From: Acidobacteriota bacterium | GTDB taxonomy: Bacteria; Acidobacteriota; Terriglobia; Bryobacterales; Bryobacteraceae | Direction of reading: 5' to 3' | Assembly (NCBI GenBank): GCA_016213775.1 | Contig: JACQZR010000040.1 | Span: forward strand, 1-39,549 | Length of the DNA stretch: 39,549 nt | Shown: in pieces, positions 8,001 to 16,550 of the stretch | Position numbering within the stretch: position 1 is the stretch's first letter | How the letters are laid out: each line of letters starts with the position of its first letter | Notes under the pieces: generated by a model | Seen by the model: only the letters and a program-made list of their open reading frames with translations | Databases searched by the model: none | What the model was told of the DNA's origin: nothing | Program-made: the position numbers and the translations under genes

Positions 8001-8435
8001 GACGCCGCGCCCTTCACCATCACCCAGCGGCTCGACAATACGGTTCTCTCGGCGCAACGGCCGGACGTGACGAATCCGGCGAAACTCGACGGCCGTGTAG
8101 ACCAGCCGGGCTTCAGTGGGGCGGCATTGCGCTGGCTGATTGCGCCGTCCGACGCCAATTTCCCCTTCCAGAACTCGAGCAATGTGGGCGTCGGCAACCT
8201 CGCCCGCAACACGGGACGGGGGCCGGGCTTCGTGAATTTCAATTTGTCCCTTTTCCGGGACTTCCGGCTGACCGAGCGGATGCGGATGCAGTTCCGGCTG
8301 GAGGCCTTCAACGCGCTCAACACCGTCAACTTCAGCAGGCCGGCGTCGACGGCGACCAACAACGCCAACTACGGACTGATCACGGGGAGCGCCCCGGCGC
8401 GACAGGTTCAGATCGGGGCCAGGATTTCGTTCTGA
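5097..8435 (+). CDS. TonB-dependent receptor, Oar-like, with carboxypeptidase-regulatory-like domain
   Basis: An outer-membrane transporter of 1112 residues. A signal segment (VLALAALTLCLGAPAAAQS) is followed by a carboxypeptidase-regulatory-like beta-sandwich (ASITGIVTDVNGASIPSCEI to about residue 125). A plug domain comes next (IRNLPINGRSPYGLLDL, SVNGGAAFGNSFVVDG, YSAEFGRTSGATVSFQVKSG), then a long beta-barrel ending in an aromatic strand, RQVQIGARISF. I chose ATG 5097 because GGAG lies 6 bases before it; ATG 5085 and the start at 4932 lack such a site. No clear TonB box is visible. The family is very expanded in Acidobacteria and is thought to import oligosaccharides or other large molecules. 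The secreted hydrolase 79 bp downstream suggests a joint role in polymer use; the substrate is unknown. Confidence 0.93.
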   Translation: MPLHETCHRGLKPGSTCPGRQFTVLALAALTLCLGAPAAAQSNVASITGIVTDVNGASIPSCEIVIVNMDTGIAQRTITNDDGVFLASSLAPGPYRAEASREGFKKRQIRNLVLQTGQGLRLDIALDLGDVNQSVDVQASIAPLQRESAELSDTFTSEEIRNLPINGRSPYGLLDLSAGMSSTSEDPSSPNYGSGVSVNGGAAFGNSFVVDGATTTHIGGIGERVGSVEAIGEFKVYTHTYSAEFGRTSGATVSFQVKSGTQKYRGSLYEFHRNNVFNANSWASNARGVATTARVRHEFGATLGGPIAKTKKKMFFFVSFEGNRDVSPIEFIRSIPEPSMRGGDFGSSRVVINDPTAGQPFPGNVIPASRLDPAAARFVQLFPTPNSTGNLNATTGIHTNNWISASSQGRPGYYTIGRLDYYLSNKDKLAFTISRVSEGPWEYGSDFPNALNNRQGVMTRNLHRATFSYTRFVSPGLTNEFVAHGQRDPRVVRPTASGFDAARDLGIERTAGPDMPNIVLPTYGTFGDSDRQIWFHQPAGLNDSVTWQRGRHTLKFGAQLWQNQFWYISSGDVAGTYNFNGEITGLGAAGRSNVINGLADLLLGAVKTASLSVAQIPVNRTNYNLGLFINDTWKATRKLTLNLGLRYEFETPQVVKNNVYSRVDVQTGELLVAGRNASRTLNVGNDFVNFAPRLGVAYALDRKTVIRTGMAIFFSNLWMYNGQMVSYPGWTASQSFVDQGVGRAQPFTFKQGLPLDGVNVVPDPLARYAASSQQSPLSVGALTYGRDANLPRTTQWNFGIQRSLPFRTVLEVSYVGSAGTHVPWNMPANNPGLKDAPAVVIGRVAPQSVRPFPKASAFNAVYYTGSSDYNSLQVKGTRRFHSGFSLMGAYTFSKNLDNVTIGATNSFQIPWELPGLERGLSSLDRPQTLSLGWAWELPFGRKQRFFPANRTLGRALGGFQVNGLFKTGDAAPFTITQRLDNTVLSAQRPDVTNPAKLDGRVDQPGFSGAALRWLIAPSDANFPFQNSSNVGVGNLARNTGRGPGFVNFNLSLFRDFRLTERMRMQFRLEAFNALNTVNFSRPASTATNNANYGLITGSAPARQVQIGARISF

Positions 8436-8453
8436 ACACGACGCCATGCCTCT

Positions 8454-8465
8454 TTTCCCGGGAAA
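8454..8465. repeat. 12-bp perfect palindrome in the gap before the hydrolase gene
   Basis: TTTCCCGGGAAA, flanked by CTCT and GAG that extend the symmetry with one bulge, lies 19 bases after the receptor stop. It could be a binding site or the base of a weak hairpin; no U-run follows. Function unknown. Confidence 0.35.
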
Positions 8466-8514
8466 GAGAACCCATCGCGTTCGCCGTTGTCCGGCAGGCC
8501 CGGGAGGAGGTGCA

Positions 8515-9657
8515 ATGGAAGTCAGTGGCATAGTGGTTGAGTGGCTGCTCGCCGCGATGTGCGTAGCGGCGGCCGCGGTTCCGGCCAACGGGCAGACCGT
8601 CTTTCCGGGCGCGGATTGGCAGGAGGTCTCTCCCGATTCGCAAGGTGTGGACAGCGCGAAGCTGAAGGCCGCCGTTGCATGGCTGGACGCCAACTTCGGT
8701 CCACAGGGCGCGCAGGAACTCGTCGTCATCCGCAACGGCCGCCTGATCTGGAAGAGCGCGCAAAGCGGCGCCTATCATAATATCTGGTCCTCGACGAAGA
8801 ATTTCACCAGCACCGCGCTCGGGCTGATGGTGGCCGACCGCAAGTGTACCCTCGACGATCTCGCCGTCAACCACCTGCCTGCCCTGGCCGAACGCGATCC
8901 CGCGTACTCGAAAATCAAACTGCGGCACTTGGCCTCGATGTCGTCGGGCTATCGCGGGGAGCTAGTCAACGTCACCAGGGAGCAGCCGTGGGGCGAGCCG
9001 TTGTTCTACCTCAATCCGGTGGCCCCCTTCTTCGAGCCAGGCACCAAGGTACAGTATCAGGACCACCAGGTGTTCGTGTTGGGCGCCATCGTCACTCAAC
9101 TGGCCGGCGAGTCCCTCAAGGCCCTGTTCGCACGCCGCATCGCGAACCCCATTGGCATGACGCAGTGGGACTGGGGCGTCAGTGGAAAACTCAAGGGCAT
9201 TGACCTCAACAATGCCGCAGGCACTCCCACTACACCGGGAATTCAGACGAACGCCCTCCAGTTGGCGCGCTTCGGACTCCTCTATCTGAATCGTGGCGAA
9301 TGGAACGGAAAGCAACTGCTCCCCGCTTCATTCGTTGACCAGGCGACCGCGAACCAGGTGGCAGGGGCGGGGGCGAGCGCCTTTCTGCACGGCAGATATG
9401 GGTTCTACTGGTGGACGAACGATGTCAGGCCGGATGGGACGCGTCCATGGCCGTCGGCGCCCCCCAAAGCTTACACTTCGCACGGCAATGGCTCCAACTT
9501 CTGCTTCGTGGTCCCGGAATGGAATATGGTGGTAGTGCGAACGGGAACGATTCCGTTCGGCTCCGCCACCCAGCGCCCAAACCGTCAGGACCTGGCCTGG
9601 GACGGATTCTTCGCCAGGGTCGGCGAGGCCCTCGGCCGGGTTCGCAGCAGCCCCTGA
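8515..9657 (+). CDS. Secreted serine hydrolase, beta-lactamase (class C/PBP4-like) fold
   Basis: A 380-residue protein with a signal peptide (VVEWLLAAMCVAAAAVPANG, cleavage near residue 26). The S-x-x-K nucleophile motif is Ser92-Ser-Thr-Lys95 in IWSSTKNFTS, and the second motif is Tyr181-Gln-Asp183 in VQYQDHQV. The later GRYGFYWWTND and KAYTSHGNGSNFCFV segments are typical of the family. Members include esterases, D-amino-acid peptidases and beta-lactamase-like enzymes, so the substrate cannot be named. The start at ATG 8515 is fixed by GGAGGAGG just upstream; an in-frame ATG at 8446 has none. It follows the receptor in the same direction and is probably cotranscribed. It resembles the first module of the convergent protein at 9691-12867. 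Confidence 0.9.
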   Translation: MEVSGIVVEWLLAAMCVAAAAVPANGQTVFPGADWQEVSPDSQGVDSAKLKAAVAWLDANFGPQGAQELVVIRNGRLIWKSAQSGAYHNIWSSTKNFTSTALGLMVADRKCTLDDLAVNHLPALAERDPAYSKIKLRHLASMSSGYRGELVNVTREQPWGEPLFYLNPVAPFFEPGTKVQYQDHQVFVLGAIVTQLAGESLKALFARRIANPIGMTQWDWGVSGKLKGIDLNNAAGTPTTPGIQTNALQLARFGLLYLNRGEWNGKQLLPASFVDQATANQVAGAGASAFLHGRYGFYWWTNDVRPDGTRPWPSAPPKAYTSHGNGSNFCFVVPEWNMVVVRTGTIPFGSATQRPNRQDLAWDGFFARVGEALGRVRSSP

Positions 9658-9690
9658 GCGATGACCACTACCGCGACGCTCGATCCGTCC

Positions 9691-12600
9691 TCACCGAATT
9701 CCCTTTGAAACCATTCTCGATCCCCCTTGTTTCAGCCAGCGCTCGAAGAACGCCTTCCAGGCGGGGTCGATCTCGGGCCCATTCGGCTTGTGGCCATCGT
9801 CCGTCAGGGCGAACTCGATTCTTTCCGGGATTCCCAGAAGCTGGTACACCTCCCGGGCGCGATTGAAATAGCCCCAGCTCTGCAGGTCGTCCGAATCGCC
9901 GCCGCAATCCTCACAACGCCGCTTCCCGCCGATGAGCAGGAATGCTCGTGGTGCCGTCAGAGCCATCAGTTCGTGGTGGTCGTGCTCGAATCCTGCCCGG
10001 TTCACATCCGGGTTGAGCAGGCTCAGAACAGTGTACTGTGCGGTGCGAATGCCAGGAAACGGCCGCCGCCAGTCCAGGTACCACGGTGCATACCAGTTGG
10101 TCCCGCCGTTGATGGCGATGTGCGGATCGAGAGCGACCGTTGCTTTGAACTCCTTGGCGAAAGCGGCCACGTACACAGCGGCCTTGGCGCCCAGCGAGAA
10201 CCCGATGAACCCGATCCGGTTCCCGTCCACCTGCTTCAGCCCGCGCAGGTACTCCGCCTCCCGCTGTGCATCGTGGACCATCTTCGCCATCGGCAGCCAG
10301 TGCCCGAATCGCTCGTATAATCTCTCCGACACATTGTTGAGATCCGACGTGCCCCCGCGGTAATGACGAATGAATGACCAACTCGTGAGCACGACGTACC
10401 CATTCTCCGCCAGCCACTTGCCCCACCATTCCTCAGGCTTGGCGAAATCGGGCGTGCTGGAACTCCAGCAGACCACTGCCGGAAACGGTCCAGGTCCCTG
10501 GTTCTTGGGCAGAAGCAGCAGATGCTTCTGCTGGAAATCCGTCTCCATCGGCAGATCGAGCCGGATACGCGTGTACTTCTCCGTCTCCTGAGTCTCCAGG
10601 ATGACCGCCTTCCGTATGTCTCCGAACCACCGGCGGTCGTTCCGATCCGGGCCCAGCTTTCCGAGAATCTGCGTCCAGAGTTTCACGATCTCCGGCCGGC
10701 GTTTGCCGTACCAGTCCGCGGGCGAGCGGAGGCCCTCCACCAACGAGGGAATCAACTCCCGCTCGGCGCCGGGTTCGGGTGCCGGACTCGGACGCGAAGT
10801 GACCCGGTGCTGGGTCAGCCGCGGATGCAGGCTGAGCGTGACCTTGCGTAACGAGAACCGGTCGTCGCCGGAAAAGACAAGGAACATGGTCTTGCCATCG
10901 CTGCTCATCCATTTGGGAGGAAAGTGCTGGTTCTCCCCCGGGCCGGCGTCCCAGGTTGGTGTGAAATACACAGTCGTCCACGGACCCCACGGTTCCGGAG
11001 CGTCATAAACTCCGAACCCGCCCTGAAAGCGGACGTCCGTTTCGCCCTTATGAACCTGGTTCATGAAGTAGCGGCGGAGCCCCGCGTTGTAGCTCACCTG
11101 GGTACGGTAGCACCCCGCCGGCGGATTGGAGAAGACCGCGCCTCGGTCCTCGATCTTGCTTGTCCACACCGGGCCGCCGTCCTCGATGCGTTGGAAAAAG
11201 CTGTAGGAGCCCCGGTCGCGCAGGCGATCCTTCGGGACCCGCGCCATCACCACGCGCCCCGACGCCTCGTAGGCGCTGTCGCTGTCCGGCGAGTAGATGT
11301 ACACGTATTGGTCCCTGGCGCCGGCGTAGTTCTTTCCGAAGTTCAGAAACGCAGGGTGGCCGAAACTCGTTGTGAATTTCCAGTCGCTCCAGGTCCAGGT
11401 CTTGGCGTGATCGGTGGACCAGGCGAGTTGAGAATTGCCCGCGTTGCGCGCCCACAGGTACAGTACCCCATCCACCATCAGAAGGCCGCTGCCTTTGCGG
11501 CCGAGCCGTCCTTGCCCGTTATTTTCCCCGCTCGGCGCTGGGATGTTAATCTCCTTCAGAGCCGGCGGCGCACCGCTGATTCTGCCGAAGCCCATACCGA
11601 GCTTCGCCGGCCGCACTGGATCAAAGCCCCGGCAGTCCCCATAAGCCGTATACAGTTCGTTGTCGTCGGCCCACGTGGTGGGAAGATTGTCGCAATCCGA
11701 GCCGCTGCGGCGAATCGTCGAAGGCGGCGCCCAGATGGCGCTCTCAATCACCCCGCTGGGCGGGTACGGTGGTCGTGCCAAGCCTTGCCGGGGGCTCGCG
11801 GCCTCGACAATCGGCTCGAGCAGAGGCTTCAGCCTTCCCGGCACCGCTCCAGTCGAGTCGTCCATTGCCTTCCTGCCGGCTCGCACGATCACCATGTCCA
11901 GACTCGGAATCACGATGATCAGGTTGTCGAACAGGCCCCACGACCAGTAAGCGTCTCGAGGCGCCCGTTCAATCCAGCCGTCGGCGTTGTTCCACCAGAG
12001 GTAGCCGTAGTGACTCGATGCACGCGGGTATTCCACCGGCTTCGTCACCCGCAGACCTTGCACCCCCGGCGACGGCACCCGCGCCGCGGCAACGAAATCG
12101 GGGGGAAGAATCTGCCTTCCGCCGATGCGTCCCGCTCGCAGGTAGAGCAGTCCGAAGCGGGCCATCGCATCGACGTTGGCATGGATGCCGGAGCCGAACT
12201 CGCGCCGCGCGATGCCATTGAGCGCGCTCGGCCGATAGGCGTTCTCCCGCCATGAGAGATCATCGCGGCTGATGCCCAACGGCGCGAAAACCCGCTCATT
12301 CATCAGTTCCCTGAGATCCCGCCTGTACACCATCGTGAGACTGTCGGCGAGCCAGTTCGGACCGGAGTCGCTGTACGCCCACTGTGTTCCCGGTTTGAAC
12401 AACAGCGGCTGATAGCCTCCTTGCTTGTCAAAGCCTGCCGTCTGTGTCGCCAGATGCCAAAGGGTGATTTCCTTCAGCCAGCCGGTGGCGCGGTTCGTCT
12501 CGGGAGGGTAGCCGAACTCCGGCAGGTGTTTCATCACCGGATCATCGAGCTTGACCTTGCCGTCCTGCATCGCCAGTCCGAGCACGGTCGCTCCAAAGGA

Positions 12601-12867
12601 CTTCGTCGTTGACTTGAGATCGTATTTGACAGCGAGGTCGCCCCATGAGAACACCAGCTTCCCACGGTAGATGATCATCCCGGAACCGCCGCCGTGCAAC
12701 GAGTAATCCCGCGCCTGGATCAGCTTGGCTTCGTCCAACCCTGCCTCTCCTGGCGTTGCCCGGGGCCACGGCGCAGGCTCGCCGCGCACCGCACTCTGCT
12801 GGCACAGGCTGAGGCCCGGGCCCAGGATGAGCCCCATCAAGAGAACACTCAACAAAGCCGGTCGCAT
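9691..12867 (-). CDS. Exported three-module hydrolase: beta-lactamase fold + DUF4185-like propeller + alpha/beta-hydrolase
   Basis: A 1058-residue single frame. After a signal peptide (residues 1-24), module 1 (about 35-355) has a beta-lactamase fold, with nucleophile motif Ser86-Thr-Thr-Lys89 (DLKSTTKSFG) and Tyr165-Ser-Asp (WAYSDSGPN). Module 2 (about 375-690) resembles DUF4185 beta-propellers: TTWADDNELYTAYGD, then LAWSTDHAKTW and a SGDDRFSLRKVTL end. Module 3 (about 705-1050) is an alpha/beta-hydrolase of the acetyl-xylan-esterase/dienelactone type, with nucleophile elbow Gly889-Phe-Ser891-Leu-Gly893 and a probable catalytic His1026 in DDGHKPNG. I chose ATG 12867 because it gives a clean signal peptide and GGGAGAG lies upstream. 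It is the last gene of the - strand operon, 111 bp after the beta-helix gene. Two serine hydrolases on one secreted chain suggest stepwise deacylation of one polymer (inference). Confidence 0.87.
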   Translation of the reverse strand: MRPALLSVLLMGLILGPGLSLCQQSAVRGEPAPWPRATPGEAGLDEAKLIQARDYSLHGGGSGMIIYRGKLVFSWGDLAVKYDLKSTTKSFGATVLGLAMQDGKVKLDDPVMKHLPEFGYPPETNRATGWLKEITLWHLATQTAGFDKQGGYQPLLFKPGTQWAYSDSGPNWLADSLTMVYRRDLRELMNERVFAPLGISRDDLSWRENAYRPSALNGIARREFGSGIHANVDAMARFGLLYLRAGRIGGRQILPPDFVAAARVPSPGVQGLRVTKPVEYPRASSHYGYLWWNNADGWIERAPRDAYWSWGLFDNLIIVIPSLDMVIVRAGRKAMDDSTGAVPGRLKPLLEPIVEAASPRQGLARPPYPPSGVIESAIWAPPSTIRRSGSDCDNLPTTWADDNELYTAYGDCRGFDPVRPAKLGMGFGRISGAPPALKEINIPAPSGENNGQGRLGRKGSGLLMVDGVLYLWARNAGNSQLAWSTDHAKTWTWSDWKFTTSFGHPAFLNFGKNYAGARDQYVYIYSPDSDSAYEASGRVVMARVPKDRLRDRGSYSFFQRIEDGGPVWTSKIEDRGAVFSNPPAGCYRTQVSYNAGLRRYFMNQVHKGETDVRFQGGFGVYDAPEPWGPWTTVYFTPTWDAGPGENQHFPPKWMSSDGKTMFLVFSGDDRFSLRKVTLSLHPRLTQHRVTSRPSPAPEPGAERELIPSLVEGLRSPADWYGKRRPEIVKLWTQILGKLGPDRNDRRWFGDIRKAVILETQETEKYTRIRLDLPMETDFQQKHLLLLPKNQGPGPFPAVVCWSSSTPDFAKPEEWWGKWLAENGYVVLTSWSFIRHYRGGTSDLNNVSERLYERFGHWLPMAKMVHDAQREAEYLRGLKQVDGNRIGFIGFSLGAKAAVYVAAFAKEFKATVALDPHIAINGGTNWYAPWYLDWRRPFPGIRTAQYTVLSLLNPDVNRAGFEHDHHELMALTAPRAFLLIGGKRRCEDCGGDSDDLQSWGYFNRAREVYQLLGIPERIEFALTDDGHKPNGPEIDPAWKAFFERWLKQGGSRMVSKGIR

Positions 12868-12978
12868 ATGTTTCAATCTCTCCCTTCGTCTTCTTATTGC
12901 AGCCAGTCGAGAGGCATCTTCGCATCCGCGCAAACGCAGCCCACTGCCGCTGCAATCCACACAGTTAAACGGATACGC

Positions 12979-14718
12979 CTACTTGCGCGTATCACGGTGC
13001 TGAACCTCCCAAATTGTTCCCTCGTCGGTGCCCTCGGGGCGCGGACCGTAATGCGGCAGAGGGCGCTCCCGTTCATGGGCGCCAAGGTCCGGTGCGACGC
13101 CGCGAAAACCGTCGTTCACGTTCGGCAGCCGAACGCCGGCGTCCACGGCCGCAGAGCCGCGCCTCAAACGCAATTCGGGAGGGCGGCGCTCCGGAAACGG
13201 CGGGTTCGGAAACTCCGCTCCGTCAAAGACGCCGATGTCCACCCGCACCGCGTGTTTCTCGGTCGTGAGCCGCCGCAGCTCTTCGATGCCCGAGAAAAGG
13301 ATCTTGCCGAGCGACCCCGCGAACGGAGTGCCGAATGTGCCCACCCCGTCGTAGTCGAAGTCGTTGCTGGCATCGGTTTCGGGGGTGTAGAAGGCGCGGC
13401 CCGTTCCGCTCGTATATCGTCCGTACCTCCCTGCTCCCGCTCCCCCGATCACGAGATTGTTTCGCAGGACGGTGTCCGAGTATTCACCCGGCCCATGTGG
13501 GATCCGCAGGCCATCCCCCACTTTCACCACGGTGTTGTGGAGGAAGAGATTGCCCCCGCTGCCGCGCTCGAGCTTGAACGGAGCTTCAATGATGTTGTAC
13601 ATCACATTTCGGATGAAGTAAGCCGGGCCGCCCAGGCTGGGCTGGGAGCTCAAGCCCATGAAGCAATTCGTGATCCGGTTTCGTAGGATCCTGCAGTTCC
13701 CCATGCAGAAGTCCGCCTCGATGGCGTCGTCATCCCCCACTTCGATGTCGTTGTTGTAGATGTCGATGGAGACCTGTTCGAACGCCTCGGCGTCCTCCAT
13801 GGTCGAGATGCAGTCGCGATAGCCCTTCACCCGATTGTGGCAAATCACGTTTCCGGGACCCGTCATCTGAATCCCCTCGCCGACGCTGGCCGGACCGCGG
13901 TAGATGCTCTCCGATCCCATGGCTTCGGCGATCCAGGGCATTGTGGATGCAACGATGTTGTCGGCGATGTAGCAGTTCCTGGCCCCTGGCTTGCGATTGG
14001 CGATGATTCCGAACCGGGCATTGACGCGGCAGTAGCGGACCGCAACATCCTCGGCTTCAGCCAGGTCGATAGGACCGTCGACCGCCAGTTTCTCCAGGAT
14101 GAGATGCTTACGATTCCGAACCAGGATCGAATCGAATGTGGTGCCGATGGGTGGCATGGTGTCGCCGCGGATGACGATCGGCCTTCCGGGAGCGCCGTCT
14201 CTTGTGAGCACGGCGTTTTGGTAGAAGCCAGGACTGAGCAGCAGGATATCGCCGGGTTGGGCGGCGGCCTCGATAGCTCGGAATGTCCGAGGGTTGACGG
14301 GGATTGTTCGGGCATCGGAAGCGGGCCTGGGCACGGCGCGCGTCCTCGCCCGCAACGTCCGTTCCGCAGCGCCTCCGTCGGGGTCCGTGAGAATCAGTCG
14401 AATCTCGTACTCGGAATCCGGCCGAAGATCGAAGATGCTGCCGGAGTGCCTGTTGTCCCAGTAGAAGGTCGTGGGCGACCGTTTCCCGCTATTGCCCGCC
14501 CGGATGCGCCGCAGGGGCAGTCCCTCACTCCAGGCCGTTTCGCCGGCGCGCCGGTATTGCACAGCGACATGACCGTTCCCGTTGGCGTCGCCCTCAATGC
14601 GCCACTCCACTGACAGGTTCGTGACGGTGGGGTAGGGAGAGGTGGCTGCGCCAGCGATAGTGGCGTCCTGCGCCGAAAGGCGAACCGCCAGTGCCAACCC
14701 GCAGAGCAGAGGTCTCAT
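12979..14718 (-). CDS. Exported right-handed beta-helix protein (polysaccharide-lyase-like) with N-terminal FN3-like domain
   Basis: A 579-residue protein with a signal peptide (MRPLLCGLALAVRLSAQ). A fibronectin-III-like region runs from about residue 30 to 135 (SVEWRIEGDANG, DLRPDSEYEIRLILTDPDGG). A parallel beta-helix follows: FRAIEAAAQPGDILLLSPG and APGRPIVIRGD openings, then repeated coils such as NCYIADNIV, NVICHNRV, IDIYNNDIEV, CRILRNRI and AYFIRNVMYNI. Such folds occur in pectate lyases, chondroitinase-B-like and alginate lyases, but no family-specific catalytic set could be assigned. The start at ATG 14718 overlaps the stop of the preceding gene as ATGA, which is translational coupling. 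The probable role is binding or cutting a polyanionic glycan outside the cytoplasm. Confidence 0.85.
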   Translation of the reverse strand: MRPLLCGLALAVRLSAQDATIAGAATSPYPTVTNLSVEWRIEGDANGNGHVAVQYRRAGETAWSEGLPLRRIRAGNSGKRSPTTFYWDNRHSGSIFDLRPDSEYEIRLILTDPDGGAAERTLRARTRAVPRPASDARTIPVNPRTFRAIEAAAQPGDILLLSPGFYQNAVLTRDGAPGRPIVIRGDTMPPIGTTFDSILVRNRKHLILEKLAVDGPIDLAEAEDVAVRYCRVNARFGIIANRKPGARNCYIADNIVASTMPWIAEAMGSESIYRGPASVGEGIQMTGPGNVICHNRVKGYRDCISTMEDAEAFEQVSIDIYNNDIEVGDDDAIEADFCMGNCRILRNRITNCFMGLSSQPSLGGPAYFIRNVMYNIIEAPFKLERGSGGNLFLHNTVVKVGDGLRIPHGPGEYSDTVLRNNLVIGGAGAGRYGRYTSGTGRAFYTPETDASNDFDYDGVGTFGTPFAGSLGKILFSGIEELRRLTTEKHAVRVDIGVFDGAEFPNPPFPERRPPELRLRRGSAAVDAGVRLPNVNDGFRGVAPDLGAHERERPLPHYGPRPEGTDEGTIWEVQHRDTRK

Positions 14719-16550
14719 CGGGTTTTGAAGCGGAAGATGCGGCTCCATGGACTGATGTTACCGTTTGCGTCCTCGGCGCGCACCCGCCAGTAATACGCCG
14801 TCGCCGGATTCAACCAGCCGGCCGGGACCTGGAACTCCGTACCCTGGCGAACATCGCGGTCCAGCGTGGCGACCACTGGCCAGGCGCAGTCCGGACGGAG
14901 ACTGACTTGGACGCGGTAGTTGACGATGGAATCGCCGTCGGGGTCTGTGGCCGGACTCCACGCAAGTCGCGGCGCCGGCGCTACCCCTTGCTCGCCGTCG
15001 TGGGGGGAAACGGCGGACTCCGGTGCCTGCGGGACGTGCTGGCCGGCCCTCTCACGCCACTTATACGTCACCTTGACCTCGTGTCCGCCTGGTGTTTCGT
15101 CGGTGTAGCGAATCACGTTCCGCCCGAGCGAGAGAGCCGGAAGGCTGTTCGGGTTGAGTTGGAGATCAGCGACCACCTTCACGCGGTCCAGCCCCGACTG
15201 GCCGCCGTAGATTAGCGGGTAGCGCGCACCACTTACGCTCGCTTTGTTGGCCGAGATGGTGTAGGTGGCGGCGATCTGGTAGCTGGCCGTCGGGCCGTCC
15301 TTCACCAGCTTGGGGTCAAGCTGAGCCCGGGCGTGCCCGAGTCCGTAGGCCCATTGGTAGTAATTCCAGAGCAGAGTGGATTGGTGCTGGACGGGGTCCA
15401 GATCGGCCGCCAGCGAGACACCGTCCAACCCGCTTGTCCCTCCCTTGTAGAAGGTCGTGTCAATGTGGCCCCCGACGATGACGTAGGGACTGCTCATGCC
15501 GATCGTCAGCGTGGACGCGCGATCGCGCAGCGGGTCTTGCAGACGCGCGACGTGCACCGCGGGCCCATGGCCGTCATTGGCCTGAAACTCAATGTTCCGA
15601 TGACTGATCAGCCCCTCGTAAGAGCGCTTGCTGAAATCCGGCTCGAAGATGAGCTGGCCGTTGGCGTAACGCGGCGGTTCGTGGGTCTTGGCCTGATCGT
15701 AGTATTTGTGCAGCGTGGGAAGCCACCACCGTACCAGTTTCTCGTCCGGCCTCAGCGTCAGGTTCATCGTGTGAGGCTCGTCGATCCAGCGGTCGTAGTT
15801 CTCGTCCACAATCCAATCGGACTTGTTGAAGTACAGATCGGCCAAGCCCTTGCCGGCGTGTTCGGCGTCCGGTTTGTATATGTTTCTGCGGCTCTGGCCC
15901 GACGGCACAACCCACCGGTAGGGTTTATAAGTGCGCGCCGCCCATTCAGGATGCGCCGCAAGCTCTTCCATGGATGCGATCGTGCGGTTGTCATCCTTCA
16001 AGTGCCAGAATCCGATATCGGCGTCCAGGTGATGCCACGCCCCATCCCACTCAATCTCCGCCACGGAATGGTGCCGGATGTGCACAATGCGCCCCTTCAA
16101 CCCGATGGCTCGGCTGAGGCCCACCAATTGGCAGGCCGAATCCGAGCAGATGTGGTAGCCGTAGACGTTGAAATGGCGCACCGGATTCAGTCGTGTGCGT
16201 TCCTTGGGAAAGCTCCACCAGTAACTCTGGCTGGCGACGAAATCGAAGATCGCCATCACCTTTTCTTCGGCCGTCGCGCGGCCGGCGGTGATCTCCCCAA
16301 CCAGACCCTCCACCGTGTACCAGTTGTACTTTCCGTTCACCGTGATGCGGGGGTTCCTAACCGCCGTTTCGCCGCTGTTTTCGATGGTGATTTCGACGTT
16401 TTCCGGATCGATGGTCCCTCCGACATCGATCGTGAAAGCATGCTCCCCCGAACGGATGGTCTCGGTTCGCGTCCGGATCTCCGCGCCGAGGCTGCTGGCA
16501 AAGCCCGGCGCATAGCAGAGCAAACACACTAAGATTTCAGCGCAACGCAC
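14715..16550 (-). CDS. Exported transglutaminase-like (papain-fold) protein with C-terminal FN3-like domain
   Basis: A 611-residue protein from a GTG start. That start is favoured by a perfect AGGAGG 6 bases upstream; the ATG 30 bases earlier has no such site. The signal segment is residues 1-23 (ILVCLLCYAPGFASS). A transglutaminase-like core follows, with candidate catalytic Cys135 (GYHICSDSACQLVGLSRAIG), His161 (HHSVAEIEWDG) and Asp176 (AWHHLDADIGF), the expected order Cys-His-Asp. The middle (about 200-500) is a large beta-rich region I do not recognise, and the last 95 residues look like fibronectin III (APRLAWSPATDPDGDSIVNY). Bacterial relatives act as peptidases or amidases, or are catalytically reassigned. 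It overlaps the GNAT gene by 14 bp and the beta-helix gene by ATGA. Confidence 0.85.
   Translation of the reverse strand: MRCAEILVCLLCYAPGFASSLGAEIRTRTETIRSGEHAFTIDVGGTIDPENVEITIENSGETAVRNPRITVNGKYNWYTVEGLVGEITAGRATAEEKVMAIFDFVASQSYWWSFPKERTRLNPVRHFNVYGYHICSDSACQLVGLSRAIGLKGRIVHIRHHSVAEIEWDGAWHHLDADIGFWHLKDDNRTIASMEELAAHPEWAARTYKPYRWVVPSGQSRRNIYKPDAEHAGKGLADLYFNKSDWIVDENYDRWIDEPHTMNLTLRPDEKLVRWWLPTLHKYYDQAKTHEPPRYANGQLIFEPDFSKRSYEGLISHRNIEFQANDGHGPAVHVARLQDPLRDRASTLTIGMSSPYVIVGGHIDTTFYKGGTSGLDGVSLAADLDPVQHQSTLLWNYYQWAYGLGHARAQLDPKLVKDGPTASYQIAATYTISANKASVSGARYPLIYGGQSGLDRVKVVADLQLNPNSLPALSLGRNVIRYTDETPGGHEVKVTYKWRERAGQHVPQAPESAVSPHDGEQGVAPAPRLAWSPATDPDGDSIVNYRVQVSLRPDCAWPVVATLDRDVRQGTEFQVPAGWLNPATAYYWRVRAEDANGNISPWSRIFRFKTR

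Noticed and set aside
7077-8735. A 552-codon open frame on the - strand opposite the first receptor gene
   Set aside because: It is antisense to a well-supported receptor, rich in Arg/Pro/Gly without domain pattern, and typical of spurious frames in G+C-rich DNA.
10924-12255. A 443-codon + strand frame opposite the trimodular hydrolase
   Set aside because: Antisense shadow of a gene with clear catalytic motifs; low-complexity composition.
15333-16532. A 399-codon + strand frame opposite the transglutaminase-like gene
   Set aside because: Antisense shadow without family features.
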